Below are positions 16,601 to 26,747 of a stretch of DNA of 64,000 nucleotides, piece after piece. Location: the NCBI RefSeq assembly GCF_017355205.1, contig NZ_JADIJK010000022.1, forward strand, positions 29,158-93,157, given 5' to 3'. Each line of letters begins with the position of its first letter. Positions within the stretch are counted from its first letter, which is position 1. The DNA is from Bacillus sp. SD088. Its GTDB lineage: Bacteria; Bacillota; Bacilli; Bacillales; Bacillaceae_C. Both the position numbers and the translations under genes were made by a program. The notes beneath the pieces are model-generated. The model ran no database searches. It was not told the DNA's origin and saw nothing but the letters and a program-made list of their open reading frames with translations.

Positions 16601-17908
16601 CTAGAGCCCCCCCATTTCTTCTTTCATGTCAAAAGGCATCCAAGTGCCGCCATATAAATAGTACCAAGTCGGTTCTAGCTCCACTACATCTTCATTTGTT
16701 GTATCTCTTGAAAGCCGATAGCCTAGCACTAGGTCCTGTAAAAGCTTCGGGTTCCGCTCCTTATCCGAAAGCAAATAATCAAGGACTTCATCTCCTGTAG
16801 GAAGTTCTATTCTTTCCTGGGGAGGCAATGGAATCATTAATGTAAAGTAAGGTCGTCTATATTCAGAAATTTCTTCGTCTCCCCAGGTTTGAGTAATCTG
16901 TGTCATCCCGTTCTCATTGAACACCGGATAATTACCAACATATAAACGGAAAACCAGCTTTTTTTCAAATACAGACATTTCATCATATCGATAATTATCT
17001 GTCCATCCCCCATGCTCATTTATAAAGTCAATACCTTGCTTCAAAATTTCCGCTTGGCTTTGCTCCACATGGCGGCCAGAATCCAGGCCTGGATTGACAT
17101 ATTTTAACACATTCGTGAAGGAATCCACGTTCATCAAGCTTGTATCATCGGTAAATTGCTCGCCACTAGGAATGTCATCACGTCGTACTTTACTTGGATT
17201 GCGGAAAAGCGCATTTTTAAATTCGCTAAGTTTAATCAGCTCAGGATAATACTTATATTTTCTCATTTCCATTTTATCTTTAGGAGCATAGAGCAGTCGC
17301 TGATCAGGCAAGGTTAACTCCTGATATTCCTGAAACTTTTCTATATCCTGCTCGGTTGCAGCAAACAGCCGCTCTAGGCGATCAAGATTAATATGACTTT
17401 CATATACCCGACTATCCTCGGTCGATATAAAATAAACCGATGGTCCTTCCTTGGATACCTGAGGGGATAAGATAACAATATGATCAAAGGAAGCATTTGG
17501 CGTAGGATCTTCCACTTGAATAATCCCTTTATACACTTCAAAAGGGACTTTACTTGGATAATCAACCACTATCCGGTCAGGGCCATTTTGCAATTCTTGA
17601 ATTTGATTAGGCTCTTTAACCTGCCCATTGCCAATATCATAAAAATTCCATGTGCTTATTTCCATAATCGTTGATTGAACAAATTCTCTATTTTGTGTTC
17701 CATAATGCTTTTCAGCTTTATGATAAAGAATGCGATTGGGCTTAATAAGCTCTGAAATCTCTTTTTGTTCTGCAATCATGATACTATGAACATTTTTAGA
17801 GTCCAGAAATTCGTATTTAGGCTGATACGTCCATAAGCTCCACGTTAATCCAACACTTAAAATGACTAATAGAAACAACACTATTGATTTTAATGTCTCA
17901 TATTTCAC
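16601..17908 (-). CDS. walH: WalH (YycH), regulator of WalK
   Basis: A 435-residue protein: N-terminal membrane helix (SIVLFLLVILSVGLTWSLW) and a large extracellular domain of the YycH type. Together with WalI it inhibits the WalK kinase at the division septum in B. subtilis. GTG 17908 overlaps the walK stop in a GTGA arrangement and lies about ten bases after AAGGGG; a TTG two codons earlier is the alternative. Residues MKYETLKSIV match the usual start of the family. Confidence 0.92.
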   Translation of the reverse strand: MKYETLKSIVLFLLVILSVGLTWSLWTYQPKYEFLDSKNVHSIMIAEQKEISELIKPNRILYHKAEKHYGTQNREFVQSTIMEISTWNFYDIGNGQVKEPNQIQELQNGPDRIVVDYPSKVPFEVYKGIIQVEDPTPNASFDHIVILSPQVSKEGPSVYFISTEDSRVYESHINLDRLERLFAATEQDIEKFQEYQELTLPDQRLLYAPKDKMEMRKYKYYPELIKLSEFKNALFRNPSKVRRDDIPSGEQFTDDTSLMNVDSFTNVLKYVNPGLDSGRHVEQSQAEILKQGIDFINEHGGWTDNYRYDEMSVFEKKLVFRLYVGNYPVFNENGMTQITQTWGDEEISEYRRPYFTLMIPLPPQERIELPTGDEVLDYLLSDKERNPKLLQDLVLGYRLSRDTTNEDVVELEPTWYYLYGGTWMPFDMKEEMGGL

Positions 17909-19731
17909 AACCAATCATCCCCTTGTACAGGGTCATATGGCAATGTAAAGATAATGGTCGTTCCTTTCCCCTCTTGGCTTTTCGCCCATATATCTCCGCC
18001 ATGAACACCGATAATCTCCTTGGCAATCGCCAGGCCAAGCCCTGTACCACCGAGCTGCCTTGTCCTGGCACGATCAACGCGATAAAACCGTTCAAACACT
18101 TTATTTAAATTATCCTTTGGGATGCCGATCCCCTGGTCACTAATACTTACTTCAATATGATCATCCAGTACTTTAAGCCTGGAGGTAATGCTTCCCCCCT
18201 CAGGGGAATATTTCAATGCATTCGAGATAATATTATCAATCACTTGTGTAAGTTTATCTTCATCAATCTCTACAAATACTGATTCCTTCGGAAGAATACG
18301 TTTAAAATGAACATTCCTTTCCTTTGTCATTTCAAAACGATCAATGATCTGATTTAAGAAAGAACTAAAGTTGACCCAACCAGGATTGATGGTAAAATTA
18401 CGGCTATCCATCCGTGATAAGTCAAGGAGATCATTCACCAATCGGATCATCCGCTCTGTCTCAGTACGTGTCACACTTAAAAAGCGTGGCCCCAATTCTT
18501 CATCCTTGATTGCTCCCTCTGATAATGCCTCTAAATAACTCTTCATCGTCGTTAATGGTGTCCGTAATTCATGGGAAACATTCGAAACAAATTCTCGCCG
18601 CTCTCTGTCCAGTTTCTCTTGTTCTGTTACATCATGCAACACAACAATTAAACCATTCACAAATCCGGTCTCTCGTTGAATAACAGACATATTCGCCCGT
18701 AAAATAAAATAGCTTTCTTTTGAACTATAATCTAGTACAATCGATTCCTGCTCAGCTAACAAATCATCAAAGCTATAATCCTCTTCCAATTCCAATAACT
18801 CTGTAATCGGTTGGGAAAGGACTGTTTCACGTGAAACAGTCAACATGTCGGCTGCTCGTTCATTGATCAAAATGACTCTTCCCTTACGATCTGTCGCAAT
18901 GACCCCATCGGTCATATACGTTAGTACCGAGGATAATTTTCGCCGCTCTCCTTCTGTTGTTGCATGGGCTTCCTGTAATCCTTTTGTTAAATGGTTAAAG
19001 GATTGCGCCAATTGACCAATTTCATCATTGCCATATACACGAACCTTTCGGGAAAAGTTTCCCTTTGCCATCGCCGTCGCTTGCTTTTTCATATCTGCAA
19101 TTGGTCTTGTAATCATTCGTGCTAATAAAATACCAAGTAGTGCTGTAATCAACATCGCAATGACTGTACCTGTAATAAAAATATTATTGATTTCATTTAG
19201 CTGTTCAAAAACAGTCTCAATTTTCGCGACCAAAAGGATAGCCCCGGCTACTTCTCCGTTGGTGATGATCGGCGAGGTTACGACCCAAATGCGGCCTTCC
19301 TCTTCCTTATCAAACTGGATTTTATCAAGATCTTCCCCAAGGGAAAGTGTTCGTTTGACCATCATATTTTGTATTTTCTGCCCAACCAGCCCTTGATTAT
19401 CAGGTTCAGATGTACCAATGATGACACTGCGATTATTAATCACTTGAACTTCTTCTATATCTGTTGCCGTAAAGTCAAACAGAAGGTTCCTAATCTCGTC
19501 CTCAAGTGGTGGGACATCTTCCCCTGTGCGATCTTTATTGATCTCTTCTTTAATATTATATTCTAATAAAGGAAGCCGCCCTTTAATTCCACTTTGGAAA
19601 TTCTCGACTAATTGATCCTCTAACTTTCCAACAAAATACACACCAATAATTTGCATCGCAATAAGAATTAAGAGTACATAGATCAGTACAAACTTAATGT
19701 GAATCGAACGAAAAAAACCAACTTTTCGCAT
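17905..19731 (-). CDS. walK: WalK essential cell-wall sensor histidine kinase
   Basis: A 608-residue kinase with two membrane helices (about 12-34 and 184-206) flanking an extracellular Cache-like domain, then HAMP (about 207-258), PAS (about 265-370), HisKA with phosphoacceptor SHELRTPL (H387), and HATPase with NIISNALKYS, SDQGIGIP and GGTGLGLAIAKEI. It phosphorylates WalR to control autolysins and wall growth. It starts six bases from walR and overlaps walH. An exact parS palindrome is embedded in the PAS coding region (codons TVSRETV), so this gene also carries a chromosome-segregation site. Confidence 0.98.
   Translation of the reverse strand: MRKVGFFRSIHIKFVLIYVLLILIAMQIIGVYFVGKLEDQLVENFQSGIKGRLPLLEYNIKEEINKDRTGEDVPPLEDEIRNLLFDFTATDIEEVQVINNRSVIIGTSEPDNQGLVGQKIQNMMVKRTLSLGEDLDKIQFDKEEEGRIWVVTSPIITNGEVAGAILLVAKIETVFEQLNEINNIFITGTVIAMLITALLGILLARMITRPIADMKKQATAMAKGNFSRKVRVYGNDEIGQLAQSFNHLTKGLQEAHATTEGERRKLSSVLTYMTDGVIATDRKGRVILINERAADMLTVSRETVLSQPITELLELEEDYSFDDLLAEQESIVLDYSSKESYFILRANMSVIQRETGFVNGLIVVLHDVTEQEKLDRERREFVSNVSHELRTPLTTMKSYLEALSEGAIKDEELGPRFLSVTRTETERMIRLVNDLLDLSRMDSRNFTINPGWVNFSSFLNQIIDRFEMTKERNVHFKRILPKESVFVEIDEDKLTQVIDNIISNALKYSPEGGSITSRLKVLDDHIEVSISDQGIGIPKDNLNKVFERFYRVDRARTRQLGGTGLGLAIAKEIIGVHGGDIWAKSQEGKGTTIIFTLPYDPVQGDDWL
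18823..18838. other. parS: parS site inside walK
   Basis: TGTTTCACGTGAAACA, a perfect 16-bp palindrome matching the ParB/Spo0J consensus TGTTNCACGTGAAACA. It is expected to nucleate ParB spreading and SMC loading about 34 kb left of oriC. Confidence 0.9.
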
Positions 19732-19736
19732 GGATC

Positions 19737-20441
19737 CTACTCCTGATCAGGAGTTCGTAAATAATAACCGACTCCTCTTCTTGTGACGATCCACATTGGA
19801 TGACTTGGATTGTCCTCTACCTTTTCACGCAAGCGTCTTACTGTCACATCCACCGTCCGAACATCACCAAAATAATCATAACCCCAAACAGTCTGGAGAA
19901 GATGTTCACGCGTCATCACTTGACCAATATGTTTCGCCAAATAATGGATTAATTCAAATTCACGATGCGTTAATTCAATCGTTTCCCCATTCTTTGTTAC
20001 GACATACGCATCTGGATGAATGGTTAAAGCACCAACCGTAATTTCATTATTTCCCTCATCCTCGGAGCTTTGAACTTGCGTATGACGGCGTAAGTTTGCT
20101 TTCACACGTGCAATGAGCTCTCTCGCACTAAAGGGCTTTGTTACATAATCATCTGCCCCTAATTCCAAGCCCAATACTTTATCAATTTCCGAGTCCTTCG
20201 CTGTTAACATGATGATGGGCATATTATATTTCTTGCGCACTTCCCGACAGACTTCCATTCCATCGCGATTCGGAAGCATAATATCTAAAAGAATCATATC
20301 TGGCTTCATTTCTTCCACAAGTTGTAAAGCCTCATCCCCATCATAAGCACATTGAACAGTAAATCCTTCCTTCTTCAGATTAAACTGCAAAATATCGGCA
20401 ATGGGTTTCTCATCATCGACGACCAATATCTTTTTATCCAT
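19737..20441 (-). CDS. walR: WalR essential response regulator
   Basis: A 234-residue OmpR-family regulator: receiver domain with acidic pair DD at 9-10, phospho-acceptor D53 ([11 protein letters not shown]), conserved T and K (LTAKD, VTKPF), and a winged-helix DNA-binding domain whose last part reads [19 protein letters not shown] and GVGYYLR. It binds direct repeats TGTWAH-N5-TGTWAH upstream of autolysin genes. It is the first gene of walRKHIJ. An M23 endopeptidase gene with such a box lies just upstream, so regulator and probable target are neighbours. Confidence 0.98.
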   Translation of the reverse strand: MDKKILVVDDEKPIADILQFNLKKEGFTVQCAYDGDEALQLVEEMKPDMILLDIMLPNRDGMEVCREVRKKYNMPIIMLTAKDSEIDKVLGLELGADDYVTKPFSARELIARVKANLRRHTQVQSSEDEGNNEITVGALTIHPDAYVVTKNGETIELTHREFELIHYLAKHIGQVMTREHLLQTVWGYDYFGDVRTVDVTVRRLREKVEDNPSHPMWIVTRRGVGYYLRTPDQE

Positions 20442-20656
20442 CGCTTCTCATCTCCCTTTCATTATCTTCGTAATGGAATACAGACCCAGAAGAGGATCAG
20501 TCATTTCTGGGGTAAAATGTATAATTCTTAAGAAAAAGTCCCCTCTCATCAGCGTACTGGGACATGTAATAGTCAATTTTGATCCAACTTAATAATATTC
20601 TAGAGAATTCATTCAGATAAATTTCTAGATATCTCATCTATTTTACCATATGAAAA

Positions 20657-20699
20657 GAGACAGGTCCAAAGGAGTTCGTCACTCTTAAGGATCTGTCCC
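20657..20699 (-). terminator. terminator after M23 peptidase gene
   Basis: GGGACAGATCC (20699-20689) pairs with GGACCTGTCTC (20667-20657), one mismatch and one G-T pair, with TTTTC following on the minus strand. It separates the M23 gene from walR. Confidence 0.6.
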
Positions 20700-20720
20700 T
20701 GCCATTTTATTCCAAACGTT

Positions 20721-22139
20721 TTATAAATAACTTAATGGGTCCTTCAGGTTACCATCTTTATGAACTTCGAAGTGAAGATGAACACCTGTCGCAAATCCCG
20801 TGGCACCCATTATCCCTAATTCAGAACCCTTTTCTACCTTTTGTCCAGCTGATACGCTAATCGAATCCATATGCGCATAAACAGTCTGGAATCCATTTTG
20901 GTGATCAATGACCACTTTATTTCCGTATCCACCATCGTCCCAGCCTGCTGATACGACAACACCGTTATCCGCTGCCTTGATAGTGAGATTGTCAGAGCGC
21001 GCAATATCAATGCCTTTGTGGAGAGAACCCCAACGTTGGCCCATTTTACTAGAGACATACCCGCCATTGGTTGGCCAAGCAAATGTTCCTGAACCACGGT
21101 CAGGAACTACTTTCGTTCCTTTTTCAATCACTTCTTTTACTGGCTTTTTAATCTGTGTTTCTTTTTTTGTTTTCTTCTTCTTCTGACTCCCGTTTTCTTC
21201 TACAATCTGATATAAAAATCCACTTGTTCCATTTTTGCCTGCTTGCTTGGTTTTCGTTTCCCCTTTTGGCATCTCATCGTTTTCTATCACTTCTTTTTCA
21301 AATGGAACCGATTCTTCCTGATACAATTCTTTCTCTACTACAACATGAAGCAATGGCTTCGTTACAACAGTTTGTAGTTTTTGGCCAATTTGCAACACTG
21401 TATCCTCTGTAATGCCTTCATTTAGCTCCATTAATTCTTTCGTAGATAGATTATACTTGTTCGCAATTGACTCTAGTACTTCTCCCTCTTGAACCTCATG
21501 TTGTTTTTCTTCCAATGTACCCTTTTGCAGAAATTCTACTGCCTGCTTCTCTTCTAATATATCTTTTGGATCAACCACTACCTTTTGGAAGCTCGTATCC
21601 TCTTTTATCTTAATATCGGTAATCTTTGATTCATCTTTTTTAAGGTCAGCAGAGGCATCTTCGTTTTCTTGATACGCCTTCCACTCAGCCTCTGGCACAT
21701 ATTCCTGCTGAAAGCGTTCAATTACCTTGTTTGCTACCTCTTCATTTTTCACGTAAATAATTGCCTCATCCTTGACGGCGATAGCTGTTGAGATAGCTTG
21801 GATTTTCGCCTTTTCAGCTATTTTTTCCCGAATAGCGTCATCCTCTGATCCTGCTCGAAATACATCCTCTTCTATATATGTAAGGTCATTCGCTAGTTCA
21901 AGTTGATAGTCATTATACTTTTGTGTTTCTTCCTCAACCAGTTTATCTACTTCTGATTCTACGACAGCTTTGCTGGATACATTGCCAAGATACTCTTCAT
22001 CCATATACACATGATAAATTGTATTTAAGTTTGTTTCCGCCTGTGCAGATGGTGTCCCACTCATGATAAGTGCTAGCACAGATATGGTCGCAATCAGATA
22101 TGCTCCGACTATGTTTCTTCTTCTACCATGAAGATTCAT
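20721..22139 (-). CDS. secreted LysM-G5-M23 peptidoglycan endopeptidase
   Basis: A 472-residue protein: N-terminal signal/anchor (IVGAYLIATISVLALIMSG, cleavable after AQA), a charged helical region to about 210, LysM at about 213-260 (VQEGEVLESIANKYNLS), a G5-type domain at about 262-345, then peptidase M23 with zinc ligands HKGIDI, a distal HLHFE and the central YAHMDS. M23 enzymes cut peptide cross-links of peptidoglycan; LysM holds the enzyme on glycan. All metal ligands are present. It is adjacent to walR and has a WalR-type box upstream, so it is probably one of the growth autolysins under WalRK control. Confidence 0.92.
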   Translation of the reverse strand: MNLHGRRRNIVGAYLIATISVLALIMSGTPSAQAETNLNTIYHVYMDEEYLGNVSSKAVVESEVDKLVEEETQKYNDYQLELANDLTYIEEDVFRAGSEDDAIREKIAEKAKIQAISTAIAVKDEAIIYVKNEEVANKVIERFQQEYVPEAEWKAYQENEDASADLKKDESKITDIKIKEDTSFQKVVVDPKDILEEKQAVEFLQKGTLEEKQHEVQEGEVLESIANKYNLSTKELMELNEGITEDTVLQIGQKLQTVVTKPLLHVVVEKELYQEESVPFEKEVIENDEMPKGETKTKQAGKNGTSGFLYQIVEENGSQKKKKTKKETQIKKPVKEVIEKGTKVVPDRGSGTFAWPTNGGYVSSKMGQRWGSLHKGIDIARSDNLTIKAADNGVVVSAGWDDGGYGNKVVIDHQNGFQTVYAHMDSISVSAGQKVEKGSELGIMGATGFATGVHLHFEVHKDGNLKDPLSYL

Positions 22140-22302
22140 TTTCCCCTTATTTCCTCCCTAGATCGTTTTCCACCTAATCTCTCTATCTAATGGTGTGTTT
22201 CTCTAGACCATTGAACACTACTCAAGTAGGTCAATAGTTTTATTACTCTTTTCGGGTTTACTTTACCATATAAATATTGGGAATAAAGGATATGTAAGAC
22301 AA

Positions 22303-22319
22303 TGTAATATAAATGTATA
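22303..22319 (+). promoter_or_regulatory. weak WalR-like repeat
   Basis: TGTAAT-ATAAA-TGTATA has the WalR spacing with one mismatch to TGTWAH-N5-TGTWAH. It lies between the M23 start and the perfect box at 22435, on the other strand. May be chance in AT-rich DNA. Confidence 0.3.
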
Positions 22320-22434
22320 ATTGATGTCACTTCTTGTAATACGATTGATTAAAAGAACTACGATAACGCTGTTCTTAAGCTATCTCCTGCTTCAAACAGA
22401 GTCAGAACCTATTACTACATTACATAACATTCAT

Positions 22435-22451
22435 ATTACAATTACTTTACA
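22435..22451 (-). promoter_or_regulatory. WalR-type box upstream of M23 gene
   Basis: On the minus strand the sequence is TGTAAA-GTAAT-TGTAAT, an exact match to the WalR consensus TGT(A/T)A(A/T/C)-N5-TGT(A/T)A(A/T/C). It points toward the M23 endopeptidase, 296 bases before its start codon. The distance is long for a promoter-overlapping site, so a long untranslated leader would be needed. Confidence 0.5.
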
Positions 22452-22490
22452 ATGGATTAGTTTTACATGAGGAATGGTAAAAAAGGGTAT

Positions 22491-22527
22491 AAAAAAAGCA
22501 TTGCGAGAGGCTACGTCATCGCAATAC
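22491..22527 (-). terminator. helD terminator
   Basis: GTATTGCGA (22527-22519) pairs with TCGCAATGC (22506-22498), followed by TTTTTTT on the minus strand. It is about 100 bases after the helD stop. Confidence 0.75.
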
Positions 22528-22622
22528 TCCTTGAGGAAAAATGTAATGAATGGTTTTTATGTTATCATGAACCTTCCTACTTGGCAACAGTTTTCGACAA
22601 AATCACAGTAAATCTAATTTTA

Positions 22623-24902
22623 TTACAGTCCTTTTTGGATAAAAGGAGAACAAGGACCTAGTGAATAGAGATGTAATTCATGCATGGCTCTTGTGCAAGC
22701 AGTATAAAACAAATTTCTTTCCATTTCCCTGCCATATTGCTGTTCTGAGGCATTGTAGAGAATAACCGCATCAAATTCGATTCCCTTCGCGAGGTAGGCA
22801 GGTAAAATAATCGTCCCTTTTTCGTATGCATTCGTTTCTTTTTTCATTAAGCGCACTTGGATCTGCTCTTGGAGCTGCTCATAAGCTTCCTGACTCTCCG
22901 CGGCTGTTTTACAAATGATTGCAATGGTCTCATGCCCTTTCTCCTGCAACTCTCCTACACGTTTCACGATTCCTTCATGTAAAGATTCAGGACTTTCTAC
23001 CTTCGTGACCGTTGGCTCCTCACCATTCCGGTTAAAAGGTTCAATAAGCTCCCCACCCTCAATCATATTGCGCGTAAATTCTACAATTTGCTTAGTTGAA
23101 CGATAGCTTTTTGTGAGAACGATCTTTTCTTCCCCCTCAAGCTCAGCATTCAATAATGTAGGGGCATGCATAGAATGAGCATAGATGGCTTGATTCATAT
23201 CACCCAAAATCGTCATTTTACTATTGGGAAATTGTTGTCGTAAAAATTCAAACTGAAAGGGAGAATAATCTTGCGCCTCATCAATAAATAAATGGCGAAT
23301 GAATGTGTTCGCCTTTCTTCCCTCTAGTTGATCTTGTAAATATAGATAAGGTGTCGCATCTTCATAAGGAATCACCCGCTGATCGATCTGGTTGATCGTA
23401 TATGCACGAATCTGCCCCCAATCTTCAGTACCTGCCATTATATCTTCTGAAAGAAATTGACGATACAGAGATTCAATATGACATATCTTTAATCCCTTCA
23501 ACTGGCGACGAATGGATTTTAAATGTTCACTGACAATCTTCTTCTTTAAAAATCGCTCTTCCTGTTCTATATCACCAAAAGCTTCTTCTTCCTTTTGTGT
23601 TTGGCGGAAGGCCTCTAAATAGTCCTCTTTATCTAAAAGCTCTGCTTCTTCTAAAACCCAATCCTTATCCCTTTCCTTTTTGGCAAAAGCGGACAAATCC
23701 TTTAGCAGTTTTTCTGCTGTGAGCTTTAGACGATTGGGAATCGAGATCTCTGGATCAAGAGAATAAAATAAATCGTGGATTTCTTCGCTCGAAAAAAGTA
23801 CTTCCCCACGGAAATAAAGGGTTTTAAAAATGAGTCCTTGAGTGGACAGCTTTGCAACATATTCATCGATTAATTTTTTGTAACCAATACTGGTTTTTAA
23901 GCGAATCCCCTTTACACGCTGCTCGTATTCCGGTTCATCCATAGCAGTTAATGTATATTCAATTTGTGAATAGGCGTCTTCTACAGAGAAAGCTTTGCCA
24001 AATCGAGAATGAAGATATTGTTGATATGTCGTTTGGACCATATTGTCCTCGCCCAATTCTGGTAGTACAGTAGCAACATAGCTATTAAATAGTGGATTGG
24101 GAGAAAAAAGCATAATATTTTCCGATGTAAGAGTGTGGCGATAACGATAGAGTAAATAAGCGACACGTTGCATAGCTGCCGAGGTTTTTCCACTGCCGGC
24201 AACGCCTTGTACAACTAAATATCGGCTTTTTTCATTACGAATAATATGATTCTGCTCCCGTTGGATCGTCGCGACAATACTTTTCATTTGGGTATTGGCC
24301 GTTCCACCTAATACTTCCTGCAGCAATTGATCACCAATCGTTACACCTGTATCAAACATTCCCTTTAGCTTACTGCCCTTAATTATATATTGTCTCTTCA
24401 ACTTCATATTTCCTTCGATTTCGCCAGATGGTGTGCGATAGGATGCCACTCCTGGTGAGTGGTCATAATAGAGACTGGAAATGGGAGCTCGCCAATCAAA
24501 GATTAAAAAGTCTTCATCTTTTTGATCCATTAAAGAAGTGATCCCAATATAAATCTGCTCAACTTCTGGCTCTCCTTCCTCATGAAAATCAATCCTGCCA
24601 AAATAAGGCGATTGATTCAATTGCAAAAGTTGCTGGACTTTTTTATAGGATTGCTTGTGATTTCGTTCTTGTTCGGCTAACAGTTCAGACTGCTGCTTAA
24701 TGCTCGCAAAGGTCTCAATCACATCATCAGGATGATCTAAATTAATTGTGACATCCTTCCAAAAATCACGTCTAAGCTCAATAACCCCTTCCTTTAATCC
24801 GCCCATTTGTTCTTGGAGCTTTTCAAGCTTTGCTTTAATCACCTGTTGAATCATCTCAATGCGGGTTTGCTCCCTTTGCCACTCCTCATTCCGCTTCTCC
24901 AC
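22623..24902 (-). CDS. helD: HelD, RNA polymerase-recycling UvrD-like ATPase
   Basis: A 759-residue protein: N-terminal coiled coil of the kind that enters the RNA polymerase secondary channel (about 1-90), a split helicase core with Walker A VVQGVAGSGKTSAAMQR (near 213-223), Walker B FIDEAQDYSPFQFE, SYRSTKQI and the C-terminal LYTACTRAMHELHLYS. HelD removes stalled polymerase from DNA by ATP-driven opening of its clamp. The frame is open 46 codons upstream, but AAAGGAG lies eight bases before the GTG at 24902, which gives the family start VEKRNEEW. Confidence 0.93.
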   Translation of the reverse strand: MEKRNEEWQREQTRIEMIQQVIKAKLEKLQEQMGGLKEGVIELRRDFWKDVTINLDHPDDVIETFASIKQQSELLAEQERNHKQSYKKVQQLLQLNQSPYFGRIDFHEEGEPEVEQIYIGITSLMDQKDEDFLIFDWRAPISSLYYDHSPGVASYRTPSGEIEGNMKLKRQYIIKGSKLKGMFDTGVTIGDQLLQEVLGGTANTQMKSIVATIQREQNHIIRNEKSRYLVVQGVAGSGKTSAAMQRVAYLLYRYRHTLTSENIMLFSPNPLFNSYVATVLPELGEDNMVQTTYQQYLHSRFGKAFSVEDAYSQIEYTLTAMDEPEYEQRVKGIRLKTSIGYKKLIDEYVAKLSTQGLIFKTLYFRGEVLFSSEEIHDLFYSLDPEISIPNRLKLTAEKLLKDLSAFAKKERDKDWVLEEAELLDKEDYLEAFRQTQKEEEAFGDIEQEERFLKKKIVSEHLKSIRRQLKGLKICHIESLYRQFLSEDIMAGTEDWGQIRAYTINQIDQRVIPYEDATPYLYLQDQLEGRKANTFIRHLFIDEAQDYSPFQFEFLRQQFPNSKMTILGDMNQAIYAHSMHAPTLLNAELEGEEKIVLTKSYRSTKQIVEFTRNMIEGGELIEPFNRNGEEPTVTKVESPESLHEGIVKRVGELQEKGHETIAIICKTAAESQEAYEQLQEQIQVRLMKKETNAYEKGTIILPAYLAKGIEFDAVILYNASEQQYGREMERNLFYTACTRAMHELHLYSLGPCSPFIQKGL

Positions 24903-25069
24903 CAACAACACTCCTTTATTGAAATTATATGCTTGACATCCCATGTAACTTGTAGTAAAATATAAATTGGATACGTATATTTCACTTATATATAGTTTTG
25001 GCGCATTCTTTAATATAGCACATCTATGAGGAAATCTCAATCATTTTATGGAGATTCCCTTTTTAATGC

Positions 25070-25109
25070 AAAAAGCATCTTATCCATGAAATCGGATAGG
25101 ATGCTTTTT
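25070..25109 (-). terminator. dnaB-type helicase terminator
   Basis: AAAAAGCATCCTATCC and GGATAAGATGCTTTTT (minus strand) form a 16-base stem with one mismatch; T-runs on both sides make it bidirectional. It lies directly after the helicase stop. Confidence 0.85.
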
Positions 25110-25111
25110 CA

Positions 25112-26476
25112 TTAAGCCCCAGATGGTACGGCTTCATCATCAAAACGCCGCTCTAAATTAACAAATTTATTATATTCTTTTACAAAGGCCAATTGAACCG
25201 TCCCAACTGGGCCATTCCGTTGCTTAGCAATAATAATTTCAATAATATTCTTGTTTTCTGATTCATGATCATAATAATCATCACGATAGAGGAAGGCGAC
25301 AATATCGGCATCCTGCTCAATACTTCCTGATTCCCTGATATCTGACATCATCGGGCGCTTATCTTGACGTTGCTCTACTCCACGTGATAACTGAGATAAA
25401 GCGATCACTGGCACCTCTAATTCACGAGCAAGTCCCTTTAATTGACGAGATATCTCAGAAACTTCCTGTTGGCGATTTTCCTTTGAATTCCCACTCCCTT
25501 GAATCAATTGAAGATAATCGATTAAGATCATCCCAAGTCCATGCTCTTGTTTTAAACGGCGACATTTGGAGCGGATCTCACCAATTTTAATACCTGGAGT
25601 ATCATCAATATAAATTCCTGAATTCGATAAACTCCCCATCGCCATGGTGAGTTTGCCCCAGTCTTCATTTGTAAGTGAACCAGTTCGAAGATTTTGTGCA
25701 TCAATATTTCCCTCTGCACAAAGCATCCTCATCACAAGCTGTTCTGCTCCCATCTCAAGACTAAAGATCGCGACGTTTTCCTCTGTTTTCGTCCCAACAT
25801 TTTGAGCAATATTCAAAGCAAAAGCCGTTTTCCCGACAGATGGGCGGGCCGCTACAATGATTAAATCATTGCGCTGGAAACCAGCAGTCATTCTGTCTAA
25901 CTCCGCAAACCCAGTTGGAATACCGGTTGTATCTCCTTTTCGATTATGCAAAAGCTCAATATTATCATAAGCTTTGACTAGAACATCTTTTATATCTTGG
26001 AAGTCACCCGCATTTTTCCTTTGTGCCACTTCCATAATTTGTTTTTCCGCTTCATCTAAAAGAGCTTCAATTTCATCTTCTCGTGAATAGCCATCTTTCG
26101 CAATATTTGTTGCTGTTCGAATCAGACGCCGCAATAAAGATTTCTCTTCTACAATCCGGGCATAATAGCCAATATTGGCGGCGGTTGGAACAGAGACAGC
26201 CAATTCACTTAAATAAGAAATGCCCCCAACATCTTCTAGCGTTTTGGAAGCTGCTAATTCCTCTGAAACAGTGACCAAATCCACGGCCTTTCCTATTTCA
26301 GTTAGTTTCATCATACAATCAAAAATTTTCTGATGACCGCTCCGATAAAAATCCTCCGGCAACAGAATTTCAGTTGCAAGCATCATGGAAGAAGGCTCTA
26401 GAAAAATAGCTCCCAGAACAGCTTGTTCAGCTTCAATATTTTGCGGTGGTGTCCGATCTAAAAACAACTCACTCAC
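25112..26476 (-). CDS. dnaC: replicative DNA helicase (DnaB family; DnaC in B. subtilis)
   Basis: A 454-residue hexameric 5'-3' helicase: N-terminal DnaB domain (PPQNIEAEQAVLGAIFLEP), linker, and RecA-like C-terminal domain with Walker A ARPSVGKTAFALNIA (about 208-222), MILIDYLQLI (Walker B), and SQLSRGVEQR. It unwinds DNA ahead of the fork after loading at oriC by DnaB/DnaD/DnaI. Start GTG 26476 follows GGGGAGAGG. In B. subtilis the gene follows rplI; here a GNAT acetyltransferase stands between. Confidence 0.97.
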   Translation of the reverse strand: MSELFLDRTPPQNIEAEQAVLGAIFLEPSSMMLATEILLPEDFYRSGHQKIFDCMMKLTEIGKAVDLVTVSEELAASKTLEDVGGISYLSELAVSVPTAANIGYYARIVEEKSLLRRLIRTATNIAKDGYSREDEIEALLDEAEKQIMEVAQRKNAGDFQDIKDVLVKAYDNIELLHNRKGDTTGIPTGFAELDRMTAGFQRNDLIIVAARPSVGKTAFALNIAQNVGTKTEENVAIFSLEMGAEQLVMRMLCAEGNIDAQNLRTGSLTNEDWGKLTMAMGSLSNSGIYIDDTPGIKIGEIRSKCRRLKQEHGLGMILIDYLQLIQGSGNSKENRQQEVSEISRQLKGLARELEVPVIALSQLSRGVEQRQDKRPMMSDIRESGSIEQDADIVAFLYRDDYYDHESENKNIIEIIIAKQRNGPVGTVQLAFVKEYNKFVNLERRFDDEAVPSGA

Positions 26477-26606
26477 GATGATTCCTCTCCCCTGCTAATT
26501 ACAGTCTATCTATCATTATACTATTTTTCGACAAAAGAATCCTGCTCTCTCCCAATATTCTTTTTGGGAAATCTCTTCCATTTTACCAAATCCCTTATAA
26601 ATACCG

Positions 26607-26747
26607 TGTTCAAAAAGGAGCAAGTTCGGCTATCAAGACAGACCTGCGCGTGTTGTGGTAACTTCGAGCTTCGACACAGGACATGTCAGTACTTAGTCGA
26701 AGATCCTTTCGTTCGCAGTCATTTTCACCGGACTTTTGAACAACCTC
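26607..26747. repeat. dispersed repeat B, copy 1 (reversed)
   Basis: It runs from TGTTCAAAAAGGAG to CCGGACTTTTGAACAACCTC, so the ends are imperfect inverted repeats about 140 bases apart. Its right end touches the stop codon of the acetyltransferase gene. Related copies lie at 47935, 52491 and 57871. Confidence 0.7.

Noticed and set aside
22467..22661. Plus-strand 64-residue frame between M23 and helD
   Set aside because: Passes through the helD terminator hairpin and lacks a ribosome site.
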